A stretch of 64,000 nucleotides of DNA from Ohessyouella blattaphilus (GTDB lineage: Bacteria; Bacillota; Clostridia; Lachnospirales; Lachnospiraceae): positions 124,001 through 188,000 of the forward strand of contig NZ_JAMXOC010000002.1 in the NCBI RefSeq assembly GCF_024721265.1. The letters are read 5' to 3'. Shown piece by piece: positions 1-9,950 of the stretch; position 1 is the first letter of the stretch, and each line of letters begins with the position of its first letter. The notes under the pieces are model-generated. The model had not been told where the DNA came from. It did not search any database and saw only the letters and a list, made by a program, of their open reading frames with translations. The position numbers were made by a program, and so were the translations under genes.

Positions 1-1
1 G

Positions 2-1174
2 GCGGAGACCTTTACCAACATGAACTCAGACATGCGGGAAGAGCTGATTAACGCTCTTACGGAGCAGGAGCTTGAGGAAGTGATGGAAGAGATGTATATC
101 GATGATACGGTAGATGTTTTAGAAGAGATGCCAGCCAATGTGGTAGATCGTTTGCTATTATCCATCGACGCCGAAAAACGAGCGCAGATTAATACCCTTT
201 TGCAGTATCCGGAAGATAGTGCCGGAAGTATTATGACGGTGGATTATATCGCGCTTAGAAAAGAGATGACGGTCCAGGAAGCGATTTTAAAGATTCGCCA
301 AGTGGGCCTTAATAAGGAGACAATCTATACGTGCTACGTTACGGAGAAACGTCGGTTGATTGGTCAGGTGGATTTAAAAGAGATTTTGACCACCAGTGAA
401 TCCCGGCTGATTGAAGACGTGATGGATACGAATCTGATTTTTGCCCAGACGACGGATGATAAAGAAGATGCGGCCCGGATTATCAATAAGTACGGACTGA
501 TTGCGCTACCTATTTTGGACCACGAAATGTGCATGGTGGGTCTTGTTACTGTTGACGATGCGATGCAGGTAATTCAGGAAGAGACCACCGAGGACATTAG
601 CATTATGGCCGGTTTGTCGCCGAATGAGGATTCTTATTTTGGGACCACGGTTTTTGAACACGTGAAGAATCGCTTGCCCTGGCTTTTGTTTTTAATGCTT
701 TCAGCCACGGTTACCCAAATGATTATGGGTCATTATGAGATGGCGTTAGCGGTAATGCCCCAACTGGCCGGGTTTATCCCCATGCTAATGGGAACTGGCG
801 GAAACTGTGGTTCCCAGAGTTCGACGCTAGTGATTCGCGGACTGGCGGTGGGTGAGATTCAGCTAAACGATGTGTTAAAGGTGATGTTTAAGGAAGTGCG
901 GGTAGCCCTGATTATCAGCTTGATTCTTTCCGTGGTAAACGGTGTGCGGATTTTACTGATGGGTCAAGGGGGAGCACTAACAGCACTGGCAATTGGGCTG
1001 ACCATGGCTTGTACCATTGTGATTGCCAAGATTGTGGGGTGTACCTTGCCCCTCTTTGCCAAACGGGTTGGTCTCGATCCGGCGATTATGGCGACGCCGC
1101 TGATTTCTACCTTAGTCGATATCAGTACGGTAACGGTGTACTTCGCCATTGTAACCGCAATTTTTCATATATAA
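2..1174 (+). CDS. mgtE: Magnesium transporter MgtE (5' end missing)
   Basis: The reading frame is open to the left edge, so this is the C-terminal ~390 residues of a protein usually ~450 long. What remains is the end of the acidic MgtE N domain, two CBS domains (roughly residues 70-200, with 'YPEDSAGSIMT' at the start of the first), and a five-helix membrane domain. The membrane part carries the family signature 'GTGGNCGSQSS', which belongs to the Mg2+ conducting pore. In this family the N and CBS domains sense cytosolic Mg2+ and close the channel. Any riboswitch or start site lies outside the window. No clear terminator is visible before pta. Assignment is firm because all three domains agree. 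Confidence 0.95.
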   Translation, partial: AETFTNMNSDMREELINALTEQELEEVMEEMYIDDTVDVLEEMPANVVDRLLLSIDAEKRAQINTLLQYPEDSAGSIMTVDYIALRKEMTVQEAILKIRQVGLNKETIYTCYVTEKRRLIGQVDLKEILTTSESRLIEDVMDTNLIFAQTTDDKEDAARIINKYGLIALPILDHEMCMVGLVTVDDAMQVIQEETTEDISIMAGLSPNEDSYFGTTVFEHVKNRLPWLLFLMLSATVTQMIMGHYEMALAVMPQLAGFIPMLMGTGGNCGSQSSTLVIRGLAVGEIQLNDVLKVMFKEVRVALIISLILSVVNGVRILLMGQGGALTALAIGLTMACTIVIAKIVGCTLPLFAKRVGLDPAIMATPLISTLVDISTVTVYFAIVTAIFHI

Positions 1175-1239
1175 CCGCCATGTGAAAATAATAACGACGA
1201 TTGTACCGAAAAATACACAAAATATGTAGGTAAACTGGC

Positions 1240-1268
1240 TTGTTTTTAGATAATAGTTTGATTATAAT
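1240..1268 (+). promoter_or_regulatory. Predicted sigma-A promoter of pta-ackA
   Basis: A TTGTTT -35 box (1240-1245) and a perfect TATAAT -10 box (1263-1268) are separated by 17 bases. The pta ribosome-binding site AGAAAGGAG follows at 1292-1300, 11 bases before the ATG. The strong boxes fit a highly expressed fermentation operon. Confidence 0.75.
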
Positions 1269-1311
1269 TAATGTGATTATATACAACCAGTAGAAAGGAG
1301 TCTTTTAAATC

Positions 1312-2310
1312 ATGGGATTTATTGACGAGATTAAGGCGAAAGCTAAGGCCAACAAGAAGACAATCGTATTACCGGAATCAGAAGACATTAGAACGTACGA
1401 AGCAGCAGAGGCGATTTTACGAGATGGAACTGCCAACCTAGTAATTATTGGGAGCGACGAAGAAATCGCTGCTAATAAAGGCATGTTTGATGTGACTGGG
1501 GCGACTATTATCGACCCGAAGACATTTGCCAAATTAGATGCGTACATCGATAAGTTGGTGGAACTAAGACAGAAAAAAGGGTTGACGAAAGAAGAAGCGA
1601 CCAAGCTTTTAAAAGAAAATTATCTTTACTTTGGGGTTATGATGGTGAAGATGGGCGATGCTGATGGTATGGTTTCGGGAGCGTGTCACTCAACGGCTGA
1701 CGTGCTAAGACCGTCGCTACAGATTCTGAAAACAAAGCCGGGAACGAAGCTGGTATCAACTTTCTTCTTGATGGAAGTTCCGGATACGAGTCTGGGATCA
1801 GACGGAACTTTCGTCTTTTCCGATTGTGGTCTAGAGCAAAATCCCGATGCTGAAAAATTAGCATCCATTGCCTTATCCGCAGCGGAATCCTTTAGAACTT
1901 TTGTGAGAAAAGATCCAGTGGTAGCTTTATTGTCTCATTCAACCAAGGGTAGTGCGAAGCACCCTGACGTTGATAAGGTGGTAGAAGCAACGAAAATCGC
2001 TCAAGCGAATAAGCCAGAAGGTTTGTTAATCGATGGTGAGTTCCAACTAGATGCCGCGATTATTCCGGAAGTAGGCGCTCAAAAAGCTCCAGATTCGCCA
2101 GTGGCTGGCCGGGCAAACGTTCTGATATTCCCAGATCTTGATGCTGGTAACATCGGTTATAAATTGGTGCAAAGATTTGCGAAAGCGGAAGCGTACGGAC
2201 CGATTACTCAGGGAATCGCTGCACCGGTAAACGATTTATCTCGTGGTTGTAGTGCAAAAGATATTGAAGGCGTGGTAGCAATCACCGCCGTTCAATCAAT
2301 GGTTGATTAA
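1312..2310 (+). CDS. pta: Phosphate acetyltransferase
   Basis: Converts acetyl-CoA and phosphate to acetyl phosphate, the first step of acetate fermentation, and works with the acetate kinase encoded next. The 332-residue length is that of the short Pta form without the N-terminal regulatory domain. Family motifs are visible: 'LPESEDIRTYEAAEAIL' at the N-terminus, 'GACHSTADVLRPSLQ' near residue 124, 'FFLMEVPD' and 'ALLSHSTKGS' in the CoA/phosphate-binding part. The ATG at 1312 has a good Shine-Dalgarno. The gap to ackA is 22 bases with no terminator, so the two are one operon under the promoter at 1240-1268. Confidence 0.97.
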   Translation: MGFIDEIKAKAKANKKTIVLPESEDIRTYEAAEAILRDGTANLVIIGSDEEIAANKGMFDVTGATIIDPKTFAKLDAYIDKLVELRQKKGLTKEEATKLLKENYLYFGVMMVKMGDADGMVSGACHSTADVLRPSLQILKTKPGTKLVSTFFLMEVPDTSLGSDGTFVFSDCGLEQNPDAEKLASIALSAAESFRTFVRKDPVVALLSHSTKGSAKHPDVDKVVEATKIAQANKPEGLLIDGEFQLDAAIIPEVGAQKAPDSPVAGRANVLIFPDLDAGNIGYKLVQRFAKAEAYGPITQGIAAPVNDLSRGCSAKDIEGVVAITAVQSMVD

Positions 2311-2332
2311 AACAAAGAGAGGAAAAGAAAAA

Positions 2333-3526
2333 ATGAATGTATTAGTTATTAACTGTGGGAGTTCATCACTTAAGTTCCAACTAATCAACGCGGAGACAGA
2401 AGCAACACTGGCAAAAGGAATTTGCGAAAGAATCGGGATTGATGGAGCCTTAACTTACAAAAAGACTGGCGGCGAGAAAGAGCAATCGAAAAAAGACATG
2501 CCTACTCACAAAGAAGCCATTGCTTTTGTACTAGAGGCGTTAATGAACGAGGCTACCGGCGTGGTAAAAAGCCTTGACGAGATTAGTGCGGTAGGGCACC
2601 GCTTGGTACACGGTGGAGAGGAATTCTCTAGTTCGGTAGTAATTAATGAAGAAGTTATTAAAGGGGTAGAAGCTTGTAACGATTTGGCGCCGCTTCACAA
2701 CCCGGCTAACTTAACGGGCGTACGGGCTTGTCAGGAAGCTATGCCAGGCACACCGATGGTAGGGGTATTTGATACGGCTTTCCATCAAACAATGCCAGAA
2801 CACGCGTACATTTACGGATTACCATTCGAGTATTACGAGAAATACAAAGTGAGACGCTACGGCTTCCACGGAACGAGCCACAGCTTCGTTTCTAAAAGGG
2901 CCGCGGAGATTGCGGGCAAACCATATGAGCAAATGAAGACCATTGTTTGTCACCTAGGTAATGGGGCTAGCGTTTGTGCCGTGTTAAACGGCAAATCAGT
3001 GGATACTTCAATGGGCTTAACCCCTCTTGAAGGTCTAGCGATGGGGACTAGATCTGGAGATGTGGATCCGGCAATTCTTGAGTTCCTTAATAAGAAGGAA
3101 GGCTTAGATATCGCCCAGATTATGAATGTGTTAAATAAGAAGTCCGGCGTATACGGAATCTCTGGTGGTCTTTCGGATTTCCGTGATTTGACGGAGAAGA
3201 GATTAGCAGGCGATCACCAAGCGACAATCGCAATGGAAGTGTTCGCTTATCGCGTGGCTAAGTATATCGGTTCTTACGTAGCTGCCATGAACGGTGTGGA
3301 CTTTATCGCCTTCACTGCGGGAATCGGCGAAAACGACGATTTAGTTCGTAGCGATGTGATGGAATACTTAGGTTATTTAGGTGTAGAGCTTGATAAAGAA
3401 GTAAATACTGGTCTTCGGGGAGAGGAAAAACGTATCTCTACAGAAGACTCTAAAGTTGAAGTTTGGGTAGTGCCTACCGATGAAGAATTAGCTATTTGTC
3501 GCGAGACGGTAAGTCTTTTGCAATAA
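2333..3526 (+). CDS. ackA: Acetate kinase
   Basis: Transfers the phosphate of acetyl phosphate to ADP, giving acetate and ATP. The frame is open from an earlier ATG at 2303, but that start lies inside pta and lacks a ribosome-binding site; the ATG at 2333, after AGAGAGGAAAAG, gives the family's usual N-terminus 'MNVLVINCGSSSLKFQL' and a 397-residue protein of typical length. The ASKHA-type phosphate loop (NCGSSSLK), 'RRYGFHGTSH' and 'CHLGNGAS' active-site motifs are all present. It follows pta in an operon. No hairpin terminator is seen; the next promoter starts 3 bases after the stop. Confidence 0.97.
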   Translation: MNVLVINCGSSSLKFQLINAETEATLAKGICERIGIDGALTYKKTGGEKEQSKKDMPTHKEAIAFVLEALMNEATGVVKSLDEISAVGHRLVHGGEEFSSSVVINEEVIKGVEACNDLAPLHNPANLTGVRACQEAMPGTPMVGVFDTAFHQTMPEHAYIYGLPFEYYEKYKVRRYGFHGTSHSFVSKRAAEIAGKPYEQMKTIVCHLGNGASVCAVLNGKSVDTSMGLTPLEGLAMGTRSGDVDPAILEFLNKKEGLDIAQIMNVLNKKSGVYGISGGLSDFRDLTEKRLAGDHQATIAMEVFAYRVAKYIGSYVAAMNGVDFIAFTAGIGENDDLVRSDVMEYLGYLGVELDKEVNTGLRGEEKRISTEDSKVEVWVVPTDEELAICRETVSLLQ

Positions 3527-3529
3527 TGA

Positions 3530-3557
3530 TTGACAAATGTTCTGATTCTGCTATAAT
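3530..3557 (+). promoter_or_regulatory. Predicted sigma-A promoter of yceD-rpmF
   Basis: A perfect TTGACA (3530-3535) and a perfect TATAAT (3552-3557) are spaced by 16 bases. Transcription would start near 3564, which argues against the GTG at 3565 as the yceD start. The promoter begins immediately after the ackA stop codon. Confidence 0.85.
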
Positions 3558-3585
3558 TATCTAGGTGCACTTACGGAGTACCAAT

Positions 3586-4086
3586 ATGTTAATGAATTTA
3601 TCGAAAGTCCTAGGAGAAAATCACAACCAGGTTAAAGAGGAAGTGACCGTAGAAAGCCAGTTTTTTGCTTTCGATGGCGATCAGTATCCCCTTATTGCAA
3701 ATACACCGCTCGCCCTAGAAATAGAGTATGCCGGTGAGAGTAAGATTAAGGTGAAAGCGAAAGGCGATTTTGAAATTATCGCTGCTTGTGATCGTTGTCT
3801 AGAAGATACGCCGATTAATGTGACCGTGGAAGCGGACAAGCTAATTGACGTAGCGGCTCCAGAAGAGGACGAAATAATTAAAAAAGACGGATATTGCCTA
3901 GATGTTGAGAGGCTGGTTAAAAATGAGCTTTTCATAGGGTGGCCGACTAAGATTGTTTGCAAGGAAGACTGTCAGGGTCTGTGCGGCACTTGTGGTCAAA
4001 ACCTAAATGTAGGGGAATGTGACTGTGAAGATACAGGCTTGGACCCGAGAATGTCAGTTATCCGTGATCTGTTTAAGGAGGTGTAA
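3586..4086 (+). CDS. YceD/DUF177 family protein
   Basis: A 166-residue DUF177 (YceD) protein. Members sit directly upstream of rpmF across bacteria and are linked to 23S rRNA accumulation in E. coli and plants; the biochemical role is not settled. The protein shows the family's 'CDRCLE' motif in the middle and, near the C-terminus, a cysteine cluster of CxEDCQGLCGTCGQN form ending in 'CDC', which may bind metal. The frame is open from a GTG at 3565, but that is at the predicted transcription start. The ATG at 3586 has CGGAG seven bases upstream and is preferred. The AAGGAGG for rpmF lies inside the last codons, so the two are probably translationally linked. Confidence 0.9.
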   Translation: MLMNLSKVLGENHNQVKEEVTVESQFFAFDGDQYPLIANTPLALEIEYAGESKIKVKAKGDFEIIAACDRCLEDTPINVTVEADKLIDVAAPEEDEIIKKDGYCLDVERLVKNELFIGWPTKIVCKEDCQGLCGTCGQNLNVGECDCEDTGLDPRMSVIRDLFKEV

Positions 4087-4089
4087 CCT

Positions 4090-4269
4090 ATGTCAATTTG
4101 TCCAAAGAATAAGTCTTCTAAAGCTAGAAGAGACAAGAGAAGAGCGAACTGGAAAATGAGCGCGCCCAACTTAGTGAAATGCAGCAAATGCGGAGAACTA
4201 ATGATGCCTCATAGAGTATGTAAAGCATGCGGCTCTTACAACAAAAAAGAAGTTATTAGCGTAGACTAA
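4090..4269 (+). CDS. rpmF: 50S ribosomal protein L32
   Basis: A 59-residue protein that starts MSICPKNKSSKARRDKRRAN, the characteristic basic N-terminus of bL32, followed by two CxxC pairs (C31/C34 and C44/C47) that form the zinc ribbon of the zinc-binding L32 type. It starts at an ATG 3 bases after the yceD stop, with AAGGAGGTG upstream. The yceD-rpmF order is highly conserved. The operon is closed by the hairpin at 4280-4320. Confidence 0.96.
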   Translation: MSICPKNKSSKARRDKRRANWKMSAPNLVKCSKCGELMMPHRVCKACGSYNKKEVISVD

Positions 4270-4279
4270 TGCTGAAGAT

Positions 4280-4320
4280 AAACTCCCTTTGAGAAATCAA
4301 AGGGAGTTTCCTTGCTTTTT
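4280..4320 (+). terminator. Rho-independent terminator after rpmF
   Basis: A perfect 13-bp stem (4280-4292 with 4297-4309) closes a GAAA tetraloop and is followed by a T-rich tract ending in TTTTT. The tract doubles as the -35 region of the plsX promoter. Confidence 0.85.
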
Positions 4321-4340
4321 AGCCGTGATTTTAGTAAAAT
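4312..4340 (+). promoter_or_regulatory. Predicted promoter of plsX
   Basis: TTGCTT (4312-4317) and TAAAAT (4335-4340) are separated by 17 bases. The -35 box lies in the T tract of the rpmF terminator, so termination and re-initiation are packed into about 60 bases. AAGGAGG follows at 4356-4362, seven bases before the plsX ATG. Confidence 0.65.
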
Positions 4341-4369
4341 TATCTCTAGTGACATAAGGAGGATATAAG

Positions 4370-5368
4370 ATGAGCGAAATAACAACGGTAGCTCTTGATG
4401 CCATGGGTGGTGACAATGCCCCTGTGGAGATTATAAAGGGTGCAGTGGCAGCGATTAATGAATTTGCCGATCTCCGGGTTTTGCTAGTGGGTCAGGAAGA
4501 AGTGATTAAAAAGACCCTAGAGGGGATGCCATATGCACAGGATAAAATAAGTATCGTAAATGCCACAGAGGTTATCGAGACCGCCGAACCGCCGGTGAAT
4601 GCGATTCGGAAGAAAAAGGATTCTTCCATTGTTGTCGGCATGAAGCTAGTTAAAGAAGGCCGTGCGGATGCTTTTGTCTCGGCCGGTAGTTCGGGAGCGA
4701 TTCTCGTAGGTGGTCAAGTAATCGTAGGCCGCGTGAAAGGGATTGACAGGGCACCGATGGCACCGATTATGCCAACGGCTACCGGTATCTCTTTGCTAAT
4801 TGATAGCGGTGCCAATGTGGATGCCAGACCGGCACACTTGGTGCAGTTTGCCAAGATGGGATCGATCTATATGGAACACGTCGTGGGTATTCAGAACCCA
4901 AAGGTGGGGATTGTCAACGTGGGAGCAGAAGAAGAGAAGGGAAATGCCCTGGTTAAAGAGACATTTCCGCTTCTGAAGGAAGAACCTAGCATTAACTTTG
5001 TGGGGAGCGTAGAAGCTCGTGAGATTCCTGAAGGTGCAGTGGATGTCATCGTCTGTGAGGGCTTTACCGGTAACGTAATTATTAAACTTTACGAAGGGGT
5101 CGGTTCGGTCTTTTTAAAGAAGATAAAGACGGGATTAATGAGCACTTTTAAAAGTAAGATAGGAGCGCTACTTATTAAAGATGCCTTAAAGAAAACCATG
5201 AAGGACTTTGATGCCACCGAACACGGCGGCGCGCCCCTTTTAGGACTTAACGGTCTAGTTGTAAAGACTCACGGTAATGCCAGTCATAAAGAGATAAAGA
5301 ACGCGTTAGGTCAGTGTATTACGTTTAAACAACAAAAAATCAGTGAAAAGATTGCCGAAGCGCTATAG
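4370..5368 (+). CDS. plsX: Phosphate acyltransferase PlsX
   Basis: Makes acyl phosphate from acyl-ACP, the acyl donor for PlsY in phospholipid synthesis; a peripheral membrane enzyme. The 332-residue protein has the PlsX signature '[10 protein letters not shown]' at residues 9-18 and the typical '[13 protein letters not shown]' stretch. It opens a run of plsX-acpP-rnc-smc-ftsY. FapR and fab genes, which flank plsX in Bacillus, are absent here. The start is fixed by a strong Shine-Dalgarno. Confidence 0.96.
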   Translation: MSEITTVALDAMGGDNAPVEIIKGAVAAINEFADLRVLLVGQEEVIKKTLEGMPYAQDKISIVNATEVIETAEPPVNAIRKKKDSSIVVGMKLVKEGRADAFVSAGSSGAILVGGQVIVGRVKGIDRAPMAPIMPTATGISLLIDSGANVDARPAHLVQFAKMGSIYMEHVVGIQNPKVGIVNVGAEEEKGNALVKETFPLLKEEPSINFVGSVEAREIPEGAVDVIVCEGFTGNVIIKLYEGVGSVFLKKIKTGLMSTFKSKIGALLIKDALKKTMKDFDATEHGGAPLLGLNGLVVKTHGNASHKEIKNALGQCITFKQQKISEKIAEAL

Positions 5369-5397
5369 ACGCTAGAGGCTACGAAGGAGGAAACAAA

Positions 5398-5631
5398 ATG
5401 GAATTTGAAAAATTACAAGACATTATTGCCGATGTACTTAGCATTGATAAGGACGAGATTACGATGGAGACCGCTTTTGTGGACGATTTGGGAGCGGACT
5501 CCTTAGATATTTTCCAAATTGTGATGGGGATTGAAGAGACGTTTAACATTGAGATTGACAACGACGACGCCGAAAAGATTGTTACCGTTGGCGATGCGGT
5601 TTCACAGATTCAAAACGCAACTAGAGATTAG
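5398..5631 (+). CDS. acpP: Acyl carrier protein
   Basis: A 77-residue acidic carrier that holds growing fatty acids on a 4'-phosphopantetheine arm. The attachment serine is S35 in the 'GADSLD' motif. Its place between plsX and rnc is the usual one for the primary fatty-acid ACP. AAGGAGGAAACAA precedes the ATG. A hairpin with a T run lies just after the stop and may reduce read-through into rnc, consistent with ACP being needed in far larger amounts. Confidence 0.96.
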   Translation: MEFEKLQDIIADVLSIDKDEITMETAFVDDLGADSLDIFQIVMGIEETFNIEIDNDDAEKIVTVGDAVSQIQNATRD

Positions 5632-5641
5632 GTATTGCAAA

Positions 5642-5671
5642 GGGGCCCGAATTTAAGCGGGCTTCCTTTTT
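5642..5671 (+). terminator. Possible attenuating terminator between acpP and rnc
   Basis: An 8-bp stem (5642-5649 with 5658-5665; a GCCCG/CGGGC core plus two G-T pairs and one G-C pair) with an 8-base loop is followed by TTTTT at 5667-5671. The rnc Shine-Dalgarno starts right after the T run, so any transcript reaching rnc must read through. Confidence 0.55.
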
Positions 5672-5682
5672 GTGAGGATATT

Positions 5683-6375
5683 ATGCAAAGAATGTTAAAT
5701 GAATTGGTTGAAATCATCGGTTATCGTTTTAAGAATATTGACTTGCTAAGACAAGCGTTATTTCATCGTTCTTACATTAACGAAGAGCATTTACGTAAAG
5801 AAGCAAGTAATGAGCGCCTAGAGTTTTTGGGGGATGCGGTGCTTGAGCTAGTAGTTAGTGAATACCTTTACAAAGAAAACCCAGGACTACCGGAAGGTCA
5901 GCTGACGAAGCAAAGAGCCAGCATCGTCTGTGAACCGGCACTGGCTTACTGTGCCCGGCAGATTAATTTAGGCAGCTATCTCTTTTTAGGGAAGGGCGAA
6001 GATGCCACCGGCGGCCGGGAGCGGGAGTCCATTACCAGCGACGCCCTAGAAGCGATTATCGGGGCCGTGTATTTGGATGGTGGTCTTGCTAATGCAAAAG
6101 AGTTCATCCATAAGATGATTTTAAATGATATTGACGAAAAAAAGCTCTTTTATGATAGCAAGACTATCCTACAAGAGATGGTTCAAAGTGTGACCAACCG
6201 GGCGATTGATTATCGCCTTATCGGTGAAGAGGGACCGGATCACGATAAGTCTTTTGAGACGGAAGTCTTAATCGATGGTGAGGTTTATGGTAGCGGCAAG
6301 GGTCGCACGAAGAAGGCAGCGGAGCAACAAGCGGCTTATAACGCCATTGCCTCGCTGAAAGAAACTAAGGGATAG
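5683..6375 (+). CDS. rnc: Ribonuclease III
   Basis: Cleaves double-stranded RNA, including rRNA precursors. The 230-residue protein has the catalytic domain with signature 'ERLEFLGDAVLEL' and a C-terminal double-stranded RNA-binding domain ending in 'GKGRTKKAAEQQAAYNAI'. The frame is open from a TTG at 5635, but that lies in the hairpin region; the ATG at 5683 (or 5692) after GTGAGGA is the likely start. The rnc-smc-ftsY order is widely conserved in Bacillota. Confidence 0.95.
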   Translation: MQRMLNELVEIIGYRFKNIDLLRQALFHRSYINEEHLRKEASNERLEFLGDAVLELVVSEYLYKENPGLPEGQLTKQRASIVCEPALAYCARQINLGSYLFLGKGEDATGGRERESITSDALEAIIGAVYLDGGLANAKEFIHKMILNDIDEKKLFYDSKTILQEMVQSVTNRAIDYRLIGEEGPDHDKSFETEVLIDGEVYGSGKGRTKKAAEQQAAYNAIASLKETKG

Positions 6376-6384
6376 GAGCACCAT

Positions 6385-9300
6385 ATGTATCTTAAAAGTA
6401 TTGAAATACAGGGGTTTAAGTCGTTTGCCCACAAAATAAAGTTTGATTTTCACAATGGGATTACCGCGATTGTGGGTCCCAATGGTAGTGGTAAGAGTAA
6501 CGTAGCGGATGCGGTTCGCTGGGTTCTCGGCGAACAGCGAATCAAACAACTTCGAGGGGGCGCCATGACCGATGTGATTTTCTCCGGTACGGAGAATCGC
6601 AAACCCTTATCTTACGCCTCGGTGGCTATTACCCTAGATAATTCCGATCACCAGCTGGCCATCGACTATGAAGAAGTGACGGTTACGAGAAAGCTATATC
6701 GCTCGGGTGAAAGCGATTATCTGCTGAATGGCAGTAGCTGTCGGTTAAAAGATATTAACGAATTGTTTTACGATACGGGAATCGGTAAAGAAGGATACTC
6801 AATTATCGGCCAAGGACAAATTGATAAAATCTTAAGTGGAAAGCCTGAGGAGCGTCGTGAACTGTTCGACGAAGCCGCAGGTATTGTTAAGTTTAAAAGA
6901 AGAAAGCACGCGTCTCTAAAGAAATTAGAGTCGGAACAAGCGAATTTAGTTCGGGTTAGGGATATCTTATCGGAACTAGAAATACAAGTGGGGCCTTTAG
7001 AAAAGCAGGCCGCTAAGGCGAAAGAGTATTTAGCAAAAAAAGATGAACTAAAGAATTACGATATTAATATGTTCTTGTTAGAAAACGCCCGCTTAAAGGA
7101 CGAGCTTAGTCGGATTGAAGAGAACCTTACCATCGCTCAAGACGATTTAGAGGGTAGTGCTCAGAAGAAGGCCAAGATGAAATCTCTCTACCAAGAAATC
7201 GAAGAGCAGCTTGAAGAGATCGAACACGATATCGAGACTTCCAGAAAGCAGCTAAATGAAACCACGCTGTTAAAAGGCCAGCTGGAAAACCAGATTGAGC
7301 TTCTTTCGGAACAAATCCGCTCAGCGAAGGCCACCGACGAACACTTTGAGGAACGCCACCAGGAGATTCAAAAAGAGATTGAGGAACGAAAAAGTCAGTT
7401 AGACAAACTCCAGGCCGATAAGGAAACCCTCAAGCAGCGCTTAACTGAAAAAAAGGCGGCAGAGGAGCGAGCAAAAGAAGAACTTTTGGCAGTGCAGACG
7501 GCGATAGCTTCGGATACTCACGAGATTGAAACCAGTAAAAGCAATATTATGGAGCTTTTAGGCTCTAGGGCGTCTACTCAGGCGAAGATTCAGGAGTATA
7601 CCACGCTAGGGGAACAGCTTAGCAACAAGAAGCTAGCGATTGGTGAGTCCATTGAAGAAGAGCTTAGAGAGATTAGCACTCAGCAAAAGGAACAGCAGAG
7701 TAAACAACGGGAATACGAGCAGGTTACCCAGGTAATCGAAGAGCGCAAACAGGAAATCAAGACTCATGAACAGGCAATTAGGACGCTAGAAGAGCAGCTT
7801 AAGAAGGAAAACGATAAATTCCAGATCGGTCAAAAAGCGTATCACCGGGAACACTCTCGGCTAGAGTCTTTAAAGAATATTACCGAACGCTATGACGGTT
7901 ACGGCAATAGTATTAAAAAGGTGATGGATGAAAAGGCAAAGAATCCCGGTCTTATCGGGGTGGTTGCCGATATAATCAAGGTGGATAAGGACTACGAAGT
8001 GGCGATAGAGACGGCTCTTGGTGGCAGTATTCAAAATATTGTTACCAAGGACGAGGAAACCGCCAAGGCGATGATTGCTTTTCTTAAAAGAAACAAATTC
8101 GGTCGTGCTACCTTTTTACCCTTAACCTCCATTCGACCAAATAGATACAGTCCCGGAGAAGCGGTCTTAAAAGAAGAGGGAGTCATCGGTGTGGCTAGTT
8201 CTCTGGCTAAAGTGGCGGATAAATACGAAACCCTGTCTCAATTTCTGCTTGGTAGAACGATTGTGGTTAAAGATATTGAAGTGGGTTCAAAGATTGCGAG
8301 AAAGTATAATCAGTCTTTGCGGCTAGTAACCCTAGAGGGCGAGTTGATCAATCCTGGTGGCTCGATGACAGGTGGTGCTTTTAGAAATTCTAGTAACCTT
8401 CTTAGCCGCCGGCGAGAGATAGAAGAATTTGAAAAGACGGTAGTTACGCTAAAGCAGGAACTAGAAGCCGCCGAAAAGGAAGTACAAAGTATTCGCGCCA
8501 GGAGAGGCAGTGCCTTTGCCGCCATTGATCGTATTAACGAAGGACTGAAAGAGGAATTCGTTAGACAAAATACGATTATGCTAAGCATTGAAAGTATTAA
8601 GGGGCGAATTGATAGCCTGAAAAAACGGACGAAAATAGAACAAGATGAAATTTACGAGGTAAATGAAAAACTAAATGAAATCGCTCTTAATCAGGATTCC
8701 ATTCAAGTAGACCTAGATAGTTCTAAGAACTTGGAAAGCGACTTAAATGCTAAAATTGAAGAGTTGAACGCGGGTCTTGTTACTGCTCAGGAAAACTTAA
8801 GCGCGTGCAGGCAAAAGGCGGGTGAAGCTAATTTAGCTTATGCGGCGGCGTCCCAAGAAGTAGGCTATATTGATGAGAACGTCAACCGGGTGCAAGAGGA
8901 AATCGCGAAGCACACCGGTGACTTGGAAGCGCTACTGGCTTCTAAAGAAGGCGCGGGTAAGGAAATCGAAGAGAAGGAAAAGGAGATTGCCGACATCCGT
9001 CAGACCATCGAGGATTCTAAGGAGCTTTTTGCGGAGATTAATCAAGCCATTACCGATAAGGTGGCGACGAAAGATCAGTTAAATGCTAAAAATAAGGACT
9101 TTTTGGAAAAACGGGAAGAGATATCGGCTCACCTAGCGGAGCTAGACAAAGAAATCTATCGCCTGGAAACGAGAAAAGAATCTTATCAGCAATCGGTGGA
9201 AAAGCAGATTGAGTATATGTGGGATGAATACGAGATTACTCTTAACGCTGCGACCCAGATGCGGGATGAGAATTTGACAGACTTAAAGGAGATGCGCCGC

Positions 9301-9945
9301 CGAATAACGGAGATTAAGAACGAAATTCGCAAGTTAGGAGACGTCAATGTTAATGCCATTGAAGACTATAAACAGGTATCAGAGCGCTATGAGTTCTTAA
9401 ATAATCAGCACAATGATTTGGTGGAAGCTGAGAAGACGCTGATGAAGATTATCGCCGAGCTAGATGAAGCCATGCGGAAGCAGTTCACCGAGCAATTTGC
9501 CAAGATTAAAGAAGAGTTCGATACAGTGTTTAAAGAGCTTTTTGGAGGCGGTAAAGGTACCTTAGAACTAGTGGAAGACGAAGACGTTCTGGAAGCCGGG
9601 ATTAAGATTATCGCCCAGCCACCAGGAAAGAAACTGCAGAACATGATGCAACTATCCGGTGGAGAGAAGGCGTTAACTGCGATTTCCCTATTATTTGCCA
9701 TCCAGAACTTAAAGCCTTCGCCTTTCGCCCTTCTCGATGAGATTGAGGCCGCTCTTGATGACAGCAACGTGGGTCGCTTTGCCAATTACTTGCATAAGCT
9801 GACGAAAAATACCCAGTTTATCGTGATTACTCACCGCCGGGGAACGATGACGGCAGCCGATCGTCTCTACGGAATTACGATGCAGGAAAAAGGCGTTTCG
9901 GCGCTGGTTTCTGTAAGTCTTTTAGAAGATGAATTGGAGGAGTAG
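6385..9945 (+). CDS. smc: Chromosome segregation protein SMC
   Basis: The ATPase of the bacterial condensin, which extrudes DNA loops and compacts the chromosome with ScpA/ScpB (not in this window). The 1186 residues show the full architecture: an N-terminal head with Walker A 'GPNGSGKS' at 31-38, a long coiled coil, a globular hinge around 510-680 containing '[20 protein letters not shown]', a second coiled coil, and a C-terminal head with signature 'LSGGEKAL' (from 1090) and Walker B '[13 protein letters not shown]' (D1118, E1119). It starts 9 bases after rnc and ends 5 bases before ftsY. Confidence 0.97.
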   Translation: MYLKSIEIQGFKSFAHKIKFDFHNGITAIVGPNGSGKSNVADAVRWVLGEQRIKQLRGGAMTDVIFSGTENRKPLSYASVAITLDNSDHQLAIDYEEVTVTRKLYRSGESDYLLNGSSCRLKDINELFYDTGIGKEGYSIIGQGQIDKILSGKPEERRELFDEAAGIVKFKRRKHASLKKLESEQANLVRVRDILSELEIQVGPLEKQAAKAKEYLAKKDELKNYDINMFLLENARLKDELSRIEENLTIAQDDLEGSAQKKAKMKSLYQEIEEQLEEIEHDIETSRKQLNETTLLKGQLENQIELLSEQIRSAKATDEHFEERHQEIQKEIEERKSQLDKLQADKETLKQRLTEKKAAEERAKEELLAVQTAIASDTHEIETSKSNIMELLGSRASTQAKIQEYTTLGEQLSNKKLAIGESIEEELREISTQQKEQQSKQREYEQVTQVIEERKQEIKTHEQAIRTLEEQLKKENDKFQIGQKAYHREHSRLESLKNITERYDGYGNSIKKVMDEKAKNPGLIGVVADIIKVDKDYEVAIETALGGSIQNIVTKDEETAKAMIAFLKRNKFGRATFLPLTSIRPNRYSPGEAVLKEEGVIGVASSLAKVADKYETLSQFLLGRTIVVKDIEVGSKIARKYNQSLRLVTLEGELINPGGSMTGGAFRNSSNLLSRRREIEEFEKTVVTLKQELEAAEKEVQSIRARRGSAFAAIDRINEGLKEEFVRQNTIMLSIESIKGRIDSLKKRTKIEQDEIYEVNEKLNEIALNQDSIQVDLDSSKNLESDLNAKIEELNAGLVTAQENLSACRQKAGEANLAYAAASQEVGYIDENVNRVQEEIAKHTGDLEALLASKEGAGKEIEEKEKEIADIRQTIEDSKELFAEINQAITDKVATKDQLNAKNKDFLEKREEISAHLAELDKEIYRLETRKESYQQSVEKQIEYMWDEYEITLNAATQMRDENLTDLKEMRRRITEIKNEIRKLGDVNVNAIEDYKQVSERYEFLNNQHNDLVEAEKTLMKIIAELDEAMRKQFTEQFAKIKEEFDTVFKELFGGGKGTLELVEDEDVLEAGIKIIAQPPGKKLQNMMQLSGGEKALTAISLLFAIQNLKPSPFALLDEIEAALDDSNVGRFANYLHKLTKNTQFIVITHRRGTMTAADRLYGITMQEKGVSALVSVSLLEDELEE

Positions 9946-9950
9946 AGAAA

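Noticed and set aside
1240-1268. Rex site in the pta promoter
   Set aside because: TTGTTTT-TAGA-TAATAGT has a fair left half, but the right half matches only 2 of 7 positions.
8870-9082. 70-residue Arg/Lys/Ser-rich frame inside smc
   Set aside because: A frame-shifted reading of the SMC coiled coil; its composition reflects the codon pattern of the real gene.
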